A stretch of 43,078 bases of DNA, taken from assembly GCA_902786205.1 (NCBI GenBank), contig CADABQ010000019.1:1-43078 (forward strand), in the 5' to 3' direction. Position 1 is the stretch's first letter; the number at the start of each line of letters is the position of its first letter. The notes below the pieces were generated by a model. The model did no database searches, had not been told where the DNA came from, and saw only the letters and a program-made list of their open reading frames with translations. Both the position numbers and the translations under genes were made by a program. Positions 34,711-42,795 of this stretch are shown piece by piece. This stretch comes from an uncultured Lachnospiraceae bacterium. Lineage in GTDB: Bacteria; Bacillota; Clostridia; Lachnospirales; Lachnospiraceae.

Positions 34711-34808
34711 CCAATCCCTCCAATCCGATAAACCAGCTCATTGGTATTTGCGAATTTCACAATTCCCTAAAACTATCTTATGAAGACTGGAGAAAGAATA
34801 GAACCATA

Positions 34809-35624
34809 TTATTTCTTTTTCTTCGTATCTACCATCTTTCCCATAAACTTTGCATGTACCACAAAACGACTTTCCTCTGTTCCTGTACAAGTGGATAACG
34901 TAATCGTTCGGTCCTTTTTCGTTACATTCACATTGGTTTTCACATTGGAACTTCCCTGTATCAGAGAAAGGAACTCTTGGTATGCATCTGCATCCGCAAA
35001 ATATGTGTCATACACCCGTCCTTTGGCATCCGCAACGTGATAGGAAAATACACGATACCGATACGTACCCTTTTCCGTTAAAACATAAATATTACGGTGA
35101 TCTCTAAAAAAATCTTCCTGACTATATCGTTTTAATGTACCAAACATAGAACCATTTTTCATATTATGTCCGTAAATAATCGTATGCAAATCTTTCAAAT
35201 CTGCTTTATTTCGATAATCCATAAAAATACTACCAAAAATACTATGCTGCTTATTATACATCTGATGCAGATACTTATCGTTGTCACTTGCCTGCAACAA
35301 CGGATAACTCATGGCACTATCCGGAATATAAAGCCAACCGATGATTTCAGGATTGGTAGCCTGCAATGCCTTAAAATCTACAGAAATCATCTTATCTTTT
35401 TTCTTCTTTTCCTTTTTTTCGACATCCTTTGGTGCATCTGTAACTTGCGGTTTATAACGGTCTGCATCGGCATCCGCCTCCACCTTTACTACCTTTTCTG
35501 CAATGTCCCCATAAACAGCATTTCCCTTTTCATAGGTACGATAAATGCCAAATAACTTCCATGCAGAAACACAAAATACACCGATAAAAACACAAAATAG
35601 CACTATATGCAACTTCTTCTTCAC
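34809..35624 (-). CDS. srtB: Class B sortase
   Basis: A 271-residue transpeptidase with an N-terminal membrane anchor (about 5-24). The sortase fold has the catalytic triad His153 (IIYGHNMKNGSMF), Cys246 (LSTCTGT) and Arg253 (ESRFVVHAK). The helix-containing loop and the YGHNM/TLSTC pattern fit class B, whose members attach haem-binding proteins or build pili. The start is a GTG two bases past the stop of the upstream surface protein, which is its best substrate candidate. It is the third gene of a unit with 35626-38216. Confidence 0.93.
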   Translation of the reverse strand: MKKKLHIVLFCVFIGVFCVSAWKLFGIYRTYEKGNAVYGDIAEKVVKVEADADADRYKPQVTDAPKDVEKKEKKKKDKMISVDFKALQATNPEIIGWLYIPDSAMSYPLLQASDNDKYLHQMYNKQHSIFGSIFMDYRNKADLKDLHTIIYGHNMKNGSMFGTLKRYSQEDFFRDHRNIYVLTEKGTYRYRVFSYHVADAKGRVYDTYFADADAYQEFLSLIQGSSNVKTNVNVTKKDRTITLSTCTGTEESRFVVHAKFMGKMVDTKKKK

Positions 35625-35625
35625 A

Positions 35626-37356
35626 CTATTTCTCCTCTCTCCTTAAAACACTTGCCATCCAAATACTTCCGATCAGGGATAGTCCTCCACAAATTATCCA
35701 AAAGAAAATCGGTGTTCGATCTCCTGTTTTTGTAGGATATACCGGATAAATATTAGGGTCTACCTTTCTATTTGGATCCCCGCTATTTTGCGGATCATTT
35801 GAATCCCCATGTCCCGCCGTTTTTCCCGGCTTTGTTGTTTTGGATGGTCGATTGGTAATCACCTCTGGCGTTTCAATCTCCTCCTCACCAGTCGGTCTCG
35901 GATTGGAATGATACGTTGGACTTGGTTTCGGTGATTCACTTTTATGTGGTCGAATTGGTGTAACCGTATTATTCGAAGCAACCGGCGTTGGCGACACATC
36001 CGAAGGCATTGTAGCACTATCTGTTGGTTTTGGTGTTTTGCTCGCTGGACTTGCTGTTGCATTAGGCGAACTTATTGGCTTATCCGAAGGTTTTCCTGAA
36101 ACAGTAGGTGTTTCAGATACCTGCGATATCGTTGTCTGCGGTATCGTAGATGGGGCTGGTGTGTTTGTATTAAATGTTGCCGTTGGAGATATTGTAGCAG
36201 TTCCACCACTATTATCAGTAACAGTCGGGCTAGGAAGTGCAGTCTTAGCATTAAACATCCATAACACTTTCACTCCGACATTTGGTTTATCCCAACTTTC
36301 CGGACACTTTACTGCTACAAAAAGTTTCTCCGATGTTCCTGGTGGGAGTTTACCAAGTAAAATAGGAATTTCAGGAGAAAACATTTCCTTTGATGCATCA
36401 TTCTCGAACAACGGTCCGCTATAAACCAATTGCTTCTTTTCATTCATAATAGCAAGCTGTAAATGTCTCAATAATTCCTTTTCATCCTCTGATAAAGAAG
36501 AAAATGCATTTTCTGTCTTAGCATACATATAAACAGGTATTGTTTCCGTACTGGCATTTGTAATCTGTATCAGATGTGTTTTCGACTCCCCTGGCATCAT
36601 ACCTGAAATATCAATGAACGTATTCGTCTTTTCCGAATTGATTTTTATATCATTCGTCTCAAATTTTACTTCTTTCACTTTGCCAGGCTCAAAAGTTACC
36701 GACGCATCCACACTTGGAGTTACCCCGCTCGGTATTTGATCTTCACTAGGCCATCCAATTATATCATCATTTGCATCCTTTTTAGGAGTAAGAGTATCTG
36801 CCTGAATTGCCTCTGCAACCACCTTTATATCTCCTCCAACAGAAATATCTTGCGCAGAAAGCTTTTCCAAAACAGAACCCGAAAAAACATCATTTGTAAT
36901 CCTATAGCTATTTGAAAAAATAGCACTATTTCCTGACGCTACCGGATTTTTATAATAATAGTAACATTCACCATTTTCTATCACCTGCTTCCAATCACTT
37001 TCTAGATTAATCCGGATAGAATCAACATTTGGCAATGTAATTTTTTCCAACTCCGCCGAATCGAGTGCTGAATCACTACGATATGCTTTCCACTCCTTCG
37101 TAACCTTTATTCGTAGATATGCAGGGTACTTTCCTGTATTTTCAACAGAAATCTTATTTGTAATATCATGTTCTGCCTCAATTTTACCCACCGACTCTTT
37201 TTCCATATGTAATGCAATCTGGACACTTCCGATTGTAACCACATTGGTTGCCTCAGCAGAAGGGGAGGTATTCGCAGCCCGCACTACAAAAAAAATTCCA
37301 AACCCAAAAAGGAGGAATGAAAGAACCATAACACCTATTTTCTTTTTTCTATTCAT
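35626..37356 (-). CDS. Surface protein with SipW-type N-terminus, stalk and sorting-like tail
   Basis: A 576-residue protein. Residues 1-28 are a signal/anchor (VMVLSFLLFGFGIFFVVRAA) followed by NVVTIGSVQIAL, the pattern seen after SipW-type signals. Two beta-rich domains (about 35-185 and 215-375) follow. From about 385 to 535 the chain is Pro/Thr/Ser-rich (for example PSPTVTDNSG, TPTVSGKPSDKP), a wall-spanning stalk. The end has VYPTKTGD, a hydrophobic span (FFWIICGGLSLIGSIWMASV) and RREEK: a cell-wall sorting signal in layout, though YPTKTGD is not canonical LPxTG or NPxTN. The adjacent sortase B makes it a likely anchored substrate. GAGGGGG precedes the ATG. Confidence 0.75.
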   Translation of the reverse strand: MNRKKKIGVMVLSFLLFGFGIFFVVRAANTSPSAEATNVVTIGSVQIALHMEKESVGKIEAEHDITNKISVENTGKYPAYLRIKVTKEWKAYRSDSALDSAELEKITLPNVDSIRINLESDWKQVIENGECYYYYKNPVASGNSAIFSNSYRITNDVFSGSVLEKLSAQDISVGGDIKVVAEAIQADTLTPKKDANDDIIGWPSEDQIPSGVTPSVDASVTFEPGKVKEVKFETNDIKINSEKTNTFIDISGMMPGESKTHLIQITNASTETIPVYMYAKTENAFSSLSEDEKELLRHLQLAIMNEKKQLVYSGPLFENDASKEMFSPEIPILLGKLPPGTSEKLFVAVKCPESWDKPNVGVKVLWMFNAKTALPSPTVTDNSGGTATISPTATFNTNTPAPSTIPQTTISQVSETPTVSGKPSDKPISSPNATASPASKTPKPTDSATMPSDVSPTPVASNNTVTPIRPHKSESPKPSPTYHSNPRPTGEEEIETPEVITNRPSKTTKPGKTAGHGDSNDPQNSGDPNRKVDPNIYPVYPTKTGDRTPIFFWIICGGLSLIGSIWMASVLRREEK

Positions 37357-37370
37357 ATGGATTCCCCCTC

Positions 37371-38216
37371 TTATGGATTGTTTACAGCTAAGTCATGCAA
37401 TGCTGTTTTTGCTGCATCTATCTCAATATTTCCTTGTACCGCGTAGGCACAAACTACAATTTTAAATCCCTTTAACTGGTCTTTGTTTTGTATCTTTCGA
37501 TCGTCAGGTAATTTATTACCATTTTCATCATATAACGGAAGACCGAGAGGAAAAGAAGCATTTGCATTTTGAGCCAAGCTATACTTTAGTTCAAAATCTT
37601 GCTTTAGCCGAACAGAATCAAACACAATTACGCTTTTCTCACTGTTACTATCATGGGCCACAGGCTCAATCGCAGTTCCTGTAGCAACTCCCTTGTAATA
37701 AAACATTGCCCCTGCTGTATTATTTTCCGTTGTCGAATCAAGTATCCAATCCGAACGACATCCTGCTCTTGTTGTTTCATTTCCCACTTGCCCAATCGCA
37801 TCAAGTCCTGGTTTATCATAGGAATATAAATCACCATACTGTTGTTTAAACGTCTTATAACTGATTGGCTTATATTTTAAATACTTCTGCCCTGTATCTT
37901 CTTTTTCTTCTTCCTCATAAAAAAATACTTTCACAGCGATATATTCCTTTGACATAGCCGATGATGGAATCTTTACCGTTGCTTTTAAATCAGGATATTC
38001 CCGATTTGGTTCGGCAGTTATATTAGGATTTTCATCCTGCTTCAATACAATATCCACGCTCTCTCCCAATGTAAATGTATGCGTCTTTTCATCCGTTTTA
38101 TCTCTTAAATATGCAACGGTTAAAAGGATAGAAAGGAGTGCTACCAACGCAACTGCTAACACCCCAAACAAAATATTTTTTAATTTTCTTCTGCTCCCGG
38201 TGGAACTTGTTGCCAT
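37371..38216 (-). CDS. SipW/TasA-type exported protein 1
   Basis: A 281-residue protein with a basic N-terminus (SRRKLKN), a hydrophobic segment (ILFGVLAVALVALLSILL) and TVAYLRDKTDEKTHTFTLG, which matches the signal region cleaved by SipW in TasA/camelysin-type proteins. The mature part is beta-rich. The start at 38216 is chosen because GGGAGGGGG stands eight bases before this ATG; an upstream in-frame TTG is unlikely. It is first in a unit with the stalked protein and sortase, and a possible promoter lies at 38240-38268. No signal peptidase gene is in the window. Confidence 0.78.
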   Translation of the reverse strand: MATSSTGSRRKLKNILFGVLAVALVALLSILLTVAYLRDKTDEKTHTFTLGESVDIVLKQDENPNITAEPNREYPDLKATVKIPSSAMSKEYIAVKVFFYEEEEKEDTGQKYLKYKPISYKTFKQQYGDLYSYDKPGLDAIGQVGNETTRAGCRSDWILDSTTENNTAGAMFYYKGVATGTAIEPVAHDSNSEKSVIVFDSVRLKQDFELKYSLAQNANASFPLGLPLYDENGNKLPDDRKIQNKDQLKGFKIVVCAYAVQGNIEIDAAKTALHDLAVNNP

Positions 38217-38239
38217 GGTAACACCCCCTCCCGTCAAAT

Positions 38240-38268
38240 ATTATACCTATAAACAAGTTGGGTTGAAA
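38240..38268 (-). promoter_or_regulatory. Possible promoter of the sortase unit
   Basis: TATAAT (38240-38245) with TTTCAA 17 bases upstream on the minus strand; the -35 matches poorly. It would give a short leader of about 15-20 bases. Confidence 0.4.
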
Positions 38269-38363
38269 AAGTATTTTCCCCCTTTTTACTCTGGATTGCT
38301 CCGCAAAATGTGCTATGATAATCCGCAAAAATATTGGTGATTTACTGTATTCTCCTTATATTA

Positions 38364-39296
38364 TTACTTACTTGTCAATAAATTGATTAAATCCGTCTCT
38401 GCATCAGTAACTAGATGGTTAGTAGTACCTCCATAACTACCTGTGTCTACAGCTGCACCTTCTACTACAATATTAAAATCAGGGAAACCTCCGCTCATAC
38501 TTTTTTTATCACTTGTCAAATTAGCATCATCTACACCATTTAAAGTACCGTCCAACAGTTGAATCGGTTCACTGCTATTACCTTTTCTAATTTGAATCTG
38601 TGAAAACAATGCAGCAGTCTTCCCACCAGCAGTAAGTTGAGTCAAGTCAGTTTTCTTGTATACAAAAATCATACTTTTTGCATTATTGATATCACCTTGA
38701 GGCGAAGTAATAGCACCATCAGTATTCGTGCTTCCGAGTGTATCAGAAGAAGCTATATCTTTCCATTCAGTACCAGTCCCATCATCTTTATCTTTTAATA
38801 ATTTAACTAATTTCCAATTTGTAGTATCAAAGTTAATTGGTTTTATTACATTCAACAAAGCGCTATATGTAATTGCATTATTCTTACCATTTGTAAAATC
38901 AATTCGTATGGCAACATATTCTTCGTAATCATAATTATCATCCTTAGTAACTGTAGCATTTTTATTCGGATATGTACCATCTAATGTTACACTAGAGCCA
39001 TTATATAATATTGGATCCTTCTTTAATACTTGATTTGGTGTATAACCATTCGCTTTAGAACTATCTCCATCGTCACCTTCCCAGTTAGGTTCAGTCAAAC
39101 CTAACTTCAATCCTGCACTACCTGTAAATGTATTAGTTGTTGGACCTGTTTTCTTACTTAAATACGCCAAAGTGCCAACAACCGAAATCACTGCAACCAA
39201 AACCAATGCCAATGCATTACGTATATGCTTTTTTCTCGTTTTTCTTGTTTGTTTTTCTTTCCATTCTTTTTCTGTCATAAGTTTTTCTTCTGCCAT
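38364..39296 (-). CDS. SipW/TasA-type exported protein 2
   Basis: A 310-residue protein. After a charged start (EKEWKEKQTRKTRKKHIRN) comes a hydrophobic segment and GTLAYLSKKTGPTTNTFTG, then SAGLKLGLTEPNWEG, nearly the same as in the next gene (39553-40488). The mature part is Asn/Thr/Asp-rich and beta-like, with LNVIKPINFDTTNW and FPDFNIVVEGAAV conserved between the two paralogs. TasA/camelysin-like proteins form matrix fibres; the function here is inferred. GGGGG lies before the ATG and a 126-base gap separates it from the next gene downstream. Confidence 0.78.
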   Translation of the reverse strand: MAEEKLMTEKEWKEKQTRKTRKKHIRNALALVLVAVISVVGTLAYLSKKTGPTTNTFTGSAGLKLGLTEPNWEGDDGDSSKANGYTPNQVLKKDPILYNGSSVTLDGTYPNKNATVTKDDNYDYEEYVAIRIDFTNGKNNAITYSALLNVIKPINFDTTNWKLVKLLKDKDDGTGTEWKDIASSDTLGSTNTDGAITSPQGDINNAKSMIFVYKKTDLTQLTAGGKTAALFSQIQIRKGNSSEPIQLLDGTLNGVDDANLTSDKKSMSGGFPDFNIVVEGAAVDTGSYGGTTNHLVTDAETDLINLLTSK

Positions 39297-39552
39297 ATGT
39301 CAGTCCCCCTTTTCTAACATGTACTCTTTCGAAATTTGCTATAATTCCGTCCTGTTTTTATTAAGTTGTAATATCCAAGTAATGGTTTGATATAAATCAA
39401 ATTATAAGAAGATATTACAAATGTCAAAACTTCTGAATATCTGTCCATCAGAATTTTAGATTTTTTAACAAACATAGTAAATTCCATTTTATTCATATAA
39501 CAATACTTTTGCCAAAAAAATTTTCTGTTTCCAAGCCTTCTTTATTGGGTAG
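39297..39552. other. Intergenic gap between the two SipW-type paralogs
   Basis: No coding frame is convincing; a 60-codon minus-strand frame at 39314-39496 has no ribosome site. The downstream end carries AAAAGGGGG before the ATG at 39296. I found no clear promoter or terminator. Confidence 0.4.
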
Positions 39553-40488
39553 TTATGGTGTACCACTTGAATTACCTACATTCTTTGTATTTTCATCCAA
39601 TTTGCTTTTTAATAAATTCACTAAATTATTTTTCAATTCCGTCTGGTCACTGTTGTCACCAGTAGACAAATCACTCCATTGTTCTGCATCATTTGCTGTA
39701 TTACTGCTCTTTTTATATTCATTTTTAATAGCTGCACCAATTACATCAATCTGAAATGCAGGAAGATTACCATTGATTTTATATTTTTGATCATCCGCTG
39801 TAATATCTAAAGATGTATTCAATTTTGTAACATAGCCATCCGTTGTACCACCCTCTAAATCATCACTACTTTTAATTGTTATAGAGGTAAATAGAGGTTT
39901 GGTAGCTGCATCTTTTGCTAATACTTTACTATATATATAAATCATGTAACCTTTCTTTTCGTTTAACGTCCCGCTGGTAAGTGGATCAACGGCAATCCAA
40001 TATCCATCTTCTGCAGTAGTTGTATTAAATGTAATTTCTTCAATTAAATATTTTAATTGCGTATAAGACACTGCCTTATTCCCAATTGTATAAGATACTG
40101 CAAGCGCAACCCATTCTGGCGAATCTGCATCAGTCGAATTATTTGTTAAAACAGGGTTTTTAGGAATAGTCATTCCTGGTGTATATTTTTTTGCTAAATA
40201 CTCACCTTGTGTTTCTACTTTACCAGTGTTGTCACCTCTCAAAGTATTTAACTCCTCTTGATTTAACACTGTTGTGCCATTCTTATAGGCATCCCAGTTT
40301 GTTTCTGTCAATTTCAGCAAAATACCTCCACTACCTGTAAAGGTATTTGTCTTTTTATCGGTAAGCGTACTCAAATACGCCATGGTTCCCCAAACACCAA
40401 CCGCAAGTACAAGTACGATTGCTGTCATTGAAGCCAACTTTCTTTTTAATTTTTGGTTTCTCTTCTTTTTTGTCTCTTGTTTTTTCAT
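39553..40488 (-). CDS. SipW/TasA-type exported protein 3
   Basis: A 311-residue paralog of the protein at 38364-39296. N-terminus KKQETKKKRNQKLKRK, hydrophobic segment (MTAIVLVLAVGVWG), then TMAYLSTLTDKKTNTFTG and SGGILLKLTETNWDAY. The mature part shares the order YLIEEITFNTTT, MIYIYSKVLAK, and FQIDVIGAAI with its neighbour. It ends with a Lys/Asp/Asn-rich helical tail. AGAAGGGGG lies eight bases before the ATG. It is the first gene of the surface locus in transcription order. Confidence 0.78.
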   Translation of the reverse strand: MKKQETKKKRNQKLKRKLASMTAIVLVLAVGVWGTMAYLSTLTDKKTNTFTGSGGILLKLTETNWDAYKNGTTVLNQEELNTLRGDNTGKVETQGEYLAKKYTPGMTIPKNPVLTNNSTDADSPEWVALAVSYTIGNKAVSYTQLKYLIEEITFNTTTAEDGYWIAVDPLTSGTLNEKKGYMIYIYSKVLAKDAATKPLFTSITIKSSDDLEGGTTDGYVTKLNTSLDITADDQKYKINGNLPAFQIDVIGAAIKNEYKKSSNTANDAEQWSDLSTGDNSDQTELKNNLVNLLKSKLDENTKNVGNSSGTP

Positions 40489-40643
40489 AAAATCGTCCCC
40501 CTTCTGTGCAACACATTACCTGTAACAATTCAGCCAGTCAAAACTGTTACTCACTTTTTAAAAAAATATTTCCATTTTATTGATTTTGTATTAAATGCAC
40601 AATTTTTTCACTTGTTTTTGCATATTTCTTGTTATCTATTTAC

Positions 40644-40672
40644 AGAATACCATAATCATTCTTGATTCGCAA
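40644..40672 (-). promoter_or_regulatory. Possible promoter of the SipW-type gene at 39553-40488
   Basis: TTGCGA (40667-40672) and TATTCT (40644-40649), 17 bases apart on the minus strand, four of six matches each. The leader would be about 150 bases. Confidence 0.35.
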
Positions 40673-40749
40673 TGGTTTTTTTGGTGTTTTTTCTGTTTTT
40701 TTTGACTACTTCCATCAAATAAAATTTCCAATATATACCTAACAACAAA

Positions 40750-40774
40750 AGCAACCATTTCAAATCTGGTTGCT
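40750..40774 (-). terminator. Terminator of the ART/membrane-protein unit
   Basis: An 8-bp stem AGCAACCA / TGGTTGCT with a 9-base loop; read on the minus strand it is followed by TTTGTTGTT. It begins 28 bases past the stop of the gene at 40802. Confidence 0.7.
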
Positions 40775-40801
40775 TCTGTCATTTGGATATGATTTTTCTT
40801 A

Positions 40802-41743
40802 TTAATCTTTTAAATCATCTTTGAGATGTTCTATCACCGAGCAATATATTTTATATCTTTTATTTGTCATGGTATACAACTTGACACCCAACACAAGAAA
40901 CCATGTTATCAGTAAAAATTTTTTTTCACATAAATTTGCAATATCTATTAATGAAACCCCTAAAATACCTCCGATTAAGATATCCAAAACCACATCTATT
41001 AGCCCAGTATCTTGCAGACCTGTATAATTCAATAATAAGCAATTTAGGTAAGCTTCTTTTTTTTCTTTCTCTTTAATTGTTTTTAGCTTACTTTCTAATA
41101 TTTTGTAAATACATAAATAATGATAGGTACTATGCCTAATACATTTAACAAACGACACATCTTCCACCGCAGCTTCTGCGTCACTCCTGTTAATATCAAA
41201 AACAAAGATTTTAGCAACAATTTCATCTATTATTTCTTCTTTAGAAATCTTTTTTGGCCAAAACATAAAAAATATCCCCTTTCTTTTTACTTGTTTATTT
41301 GCTTCGTTCACCTTTGTTTTCCATAGTTCCAATAACTTTTCTTTCTCTTTTTTATGTCTTTCCCGGATTTCTTCATATGTTTCTAATTTTTTACTAGAAA
41401 ACGTTTCTAAATAGCACAATGTAGTTGCAATTTTCCCTTTTTTAGATTGAGCCCAAAATGATACCAAAGCAACTATTGTTAATATAAACAATACTGCTAT
41501 AATCTCCCAACTTACATTCGCACCTTTAACAGGATCAGAAGTACAAATTGATAATATTGCTATCGCAGCAGATATAAATGGTATAACGATAAGCATCCAT
41601 TTATCACACCTCACACTCATCCACTCTAGTTTTGCCTTCAATTCAATAATCTTTTTTGGTGTTAAATTCTCTATTGTATCTTTTGCATCATCAATATCGT
41701 TACAACACTTATCAACAATTTCCATTATTTTTTTATCATTCAT
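40802..41743 (-). CDS. Four-helix membrane protein of unknown family, partner of an ART-like protein
   Basis: A 313-residue protein. Residues 1-48 are charged and helical; hydrophobic helices lie at about 49-67, 78-98, 249-268 and 275-293. The central 150 residues are cytoplasmic by charge, with a Lys/Glu helix (YEEIRERHKKEKEKLLELW) and KKISKEEIIDEI. No family is recognised; the N-terminal pair of helices followed by a charged helix resembles two-helix effector proteins of defence systems, but this is only a resemblance. The start is the ATG at 41743 in an ATGA overlap with the upstream gene, with AGGGGGG 15 bases before it. The overlap implies translational coupling with the ADP-ribosyltransferase-like protein. 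Confidence 0.75.
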   Translation of the reverse strand: MNDKKIMEIVDKCCNDIDDAKDTIENLTPKKIIELKAKLEWMSVRCDKWMLIVIPFISAAIAILSICTSDPVKGANVSWEIIAVLFILTIVALVSFWAQSKKGKIATTLCYLETFSSKKLETYEEIRERHKKEKEKLLELWKTKVNEANKQVKRKGIFFMFWPKKISKEEIIDEIVAKIFVFDINRSDAEAAVEDVSFVKCIRHSTYHYLCIYKILESKLKTIKEKEKKEAYLNCLLLNYTGLQDTGLIDVVLDILIGGILGVSLIDIANLCEKKFLLITWFLVLGVKLYTMTNKRYKIYCSVIEHLKDDLKD

Positions 41744-42360
41744 ATAATTCTTACCCCCCCTAATACTGTTGTCAGCTCCACCTTTAAAACATAGCAATCC
41801 TTACCAAATAACTTTTTTATATCTACAACCTTACATTTTGAACCGCAGTTTATTAGCAATTCCTTTTCCATTCCATAAAAAGAATACCAATAATTTATAT
41901 AAGCGCAGTTATATCCCTTTGGTATCAGATAAATTGCGTACGCTACACTCCCATTCTTGCGTATACTTTCCCTCACATGTGTTCCCTTGAAATCCCTGTA
42001 TGCAATTACATCGTTTTTCTTATATTTTTTTAGCGAAACATACTCCTCTGGATGTATGTTTCTGTAAACTGCAATATTTTCGTTTATTTCTGCCCTTGCT
42101 AAGGCACTTTTTAATCGTTCTACTTCCTTATTTTTTCTTTTATCGTTACTGTTGCCATTTCTTAAATATTCGTTTATATTTCCTTTATTGTTGAATTTAC
42201 CGCGTCTATACTTTTTCAACGCACGAATTTCTGGCTTTGTAAGCTCTTTTTTCCATTGCATATACTCTTGTTTTATTTCTTTACTTGTTACGACATGAAA
42301 TTTATCTTTAGGTACGTTATTATATTCGCGTATTATACCCTCAATTTTAACTTTTTCCAA
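41740..42360 (-). CDS. ADP-ribosyltransferase exoenzyme-like protein
   Basis: A 206-residue protein without a signal peptide. The helical N-terminus (KELTKPEIRALKKY, then INEYLRNG) matches the lead-in of ADP-ribosyltransferase exoenzyme domains. The R-S-E order follows: Arg100 in AVYRN, then AYRDFKGTHV in place of the usual STS strand, IPKGYNCAYIN, and GMEKELLI giving E165-K-E167 as the E-x-E motif. The STS serine is not obvious, so activity is uncertain. The start is taken as the TTG at 42360, ten bases after GGGAGG; a GTG at 42369 lies too close to that site. It overlaps the membrane-protein gene by four bases. Promoter at 42472-42500. Confidence 0.7.
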   Translation of the reverse strand: MEKVKIEGIIREYNNVPKDKFHVVTSKEIKQEYMQWKKELTKPEIRALKKYRRGKFNNKGNINEYLRNGNSNDKRKNKEVERLKSALARAEINENIAVYRNIHPEEYVSLKKYKKNDVIAYRDFKGTHVRESIRKNGSVAYAIYLIPKGYNCAYINYWYSFYGMEKELLINCGSKCKVVDIKKLFGKDCYVLKVELTTVLGGVRII

Positions 42361-42471
42361 TGTATTCACACCTCCCTATAAATTTTAGAGTTTTATTGTT
42401 TTTTATTAAATGCATTATTTTTCTGTCTCCACCCATTTTTTATAACCATAATTATATTTATACTATAGTAC

Positions 42472-42500
42472 AATATAATAGAATATATTATTAAAATCAA
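42472..42500 (-). promoter_or_regulatory. Sigma-A type promoter of the ART/membrane-protein unit
   Basis: TTGATT (42495-42500) and TATATT (42472-42477) on the minus strand, with a 17-base spacer. The leader is about 105 bases. In such AT-rich DNA a chance match is possible. Confidence 0.5.
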
Positions 42501-42674
42501 TATTCTTAATTAAATTTAATACTACTATATCATTTTTAACACAACCGCTTAATCTTTTACACATATTTGCAACGTAATTGTAATCTTTTCTATTTTTTAA
42601 TCTAATTATTTACAAACATCTTTTTCTATTTCACCATAAAAACAAAGCTTCCACCTCCACGTCAATTCCCTATA

Positions 42675-42726
42675 GAATCAAAAGAGCTGTGTACCGTACC
42701 AACCAGTACCACAGCTCTTTTTGGTT
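42675..42726. terminator. Strong hairpin terminator after the repeat-protein gene
   Basis: AAAAGAGCTGTG (42680-42691) pairs perfectly with CACAGCTCTTTT (42710-42721), and the flanking GAA/TTC extends it. T runs stand on both sides, so it can end transcription from either direction; it serves the gene ending at 42796. Confidence 0.8.
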
Positions 42727-42795
42727 CTTTCTGTATTTTGCTAGAATTACAAAAATCATAGTCCATCTTGATTGCAGAACCTACTCATTAAGCGT

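Larger units (their letters stand above)
40489..40801. other. Intergenic region between the surface locus and the ART unit
   Basis: No gene seen. It holds a possible promoter for the surface locus (40644-40672) and the terminator of the membrane-protein gene (40750-40774). The remainder is T-rich on the plus strand. Confidence 0.5.
42361..42795. other. AT-rich intergenic region upstream of the ART-like gene
   Basis: No gene seen. It contains the promoter at 42472-42500 and the terminator at 42675-42726. Base composition is extreme, with long A/T runs in 42400-42620. Confidence 0.5.

Noticed and set aside
34711..34808. Sigma-E promoter for spoIVA
   Set aside because: A CATAAGAT box is present on the minus strand but no matching -35 at proper spacing was found.
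39314..39496. 60-codon minus-strand frame between two SipW-type genes
   Set aside because: No ribosome site and no resemblance to any protein; a promoter or leader region is more likely.
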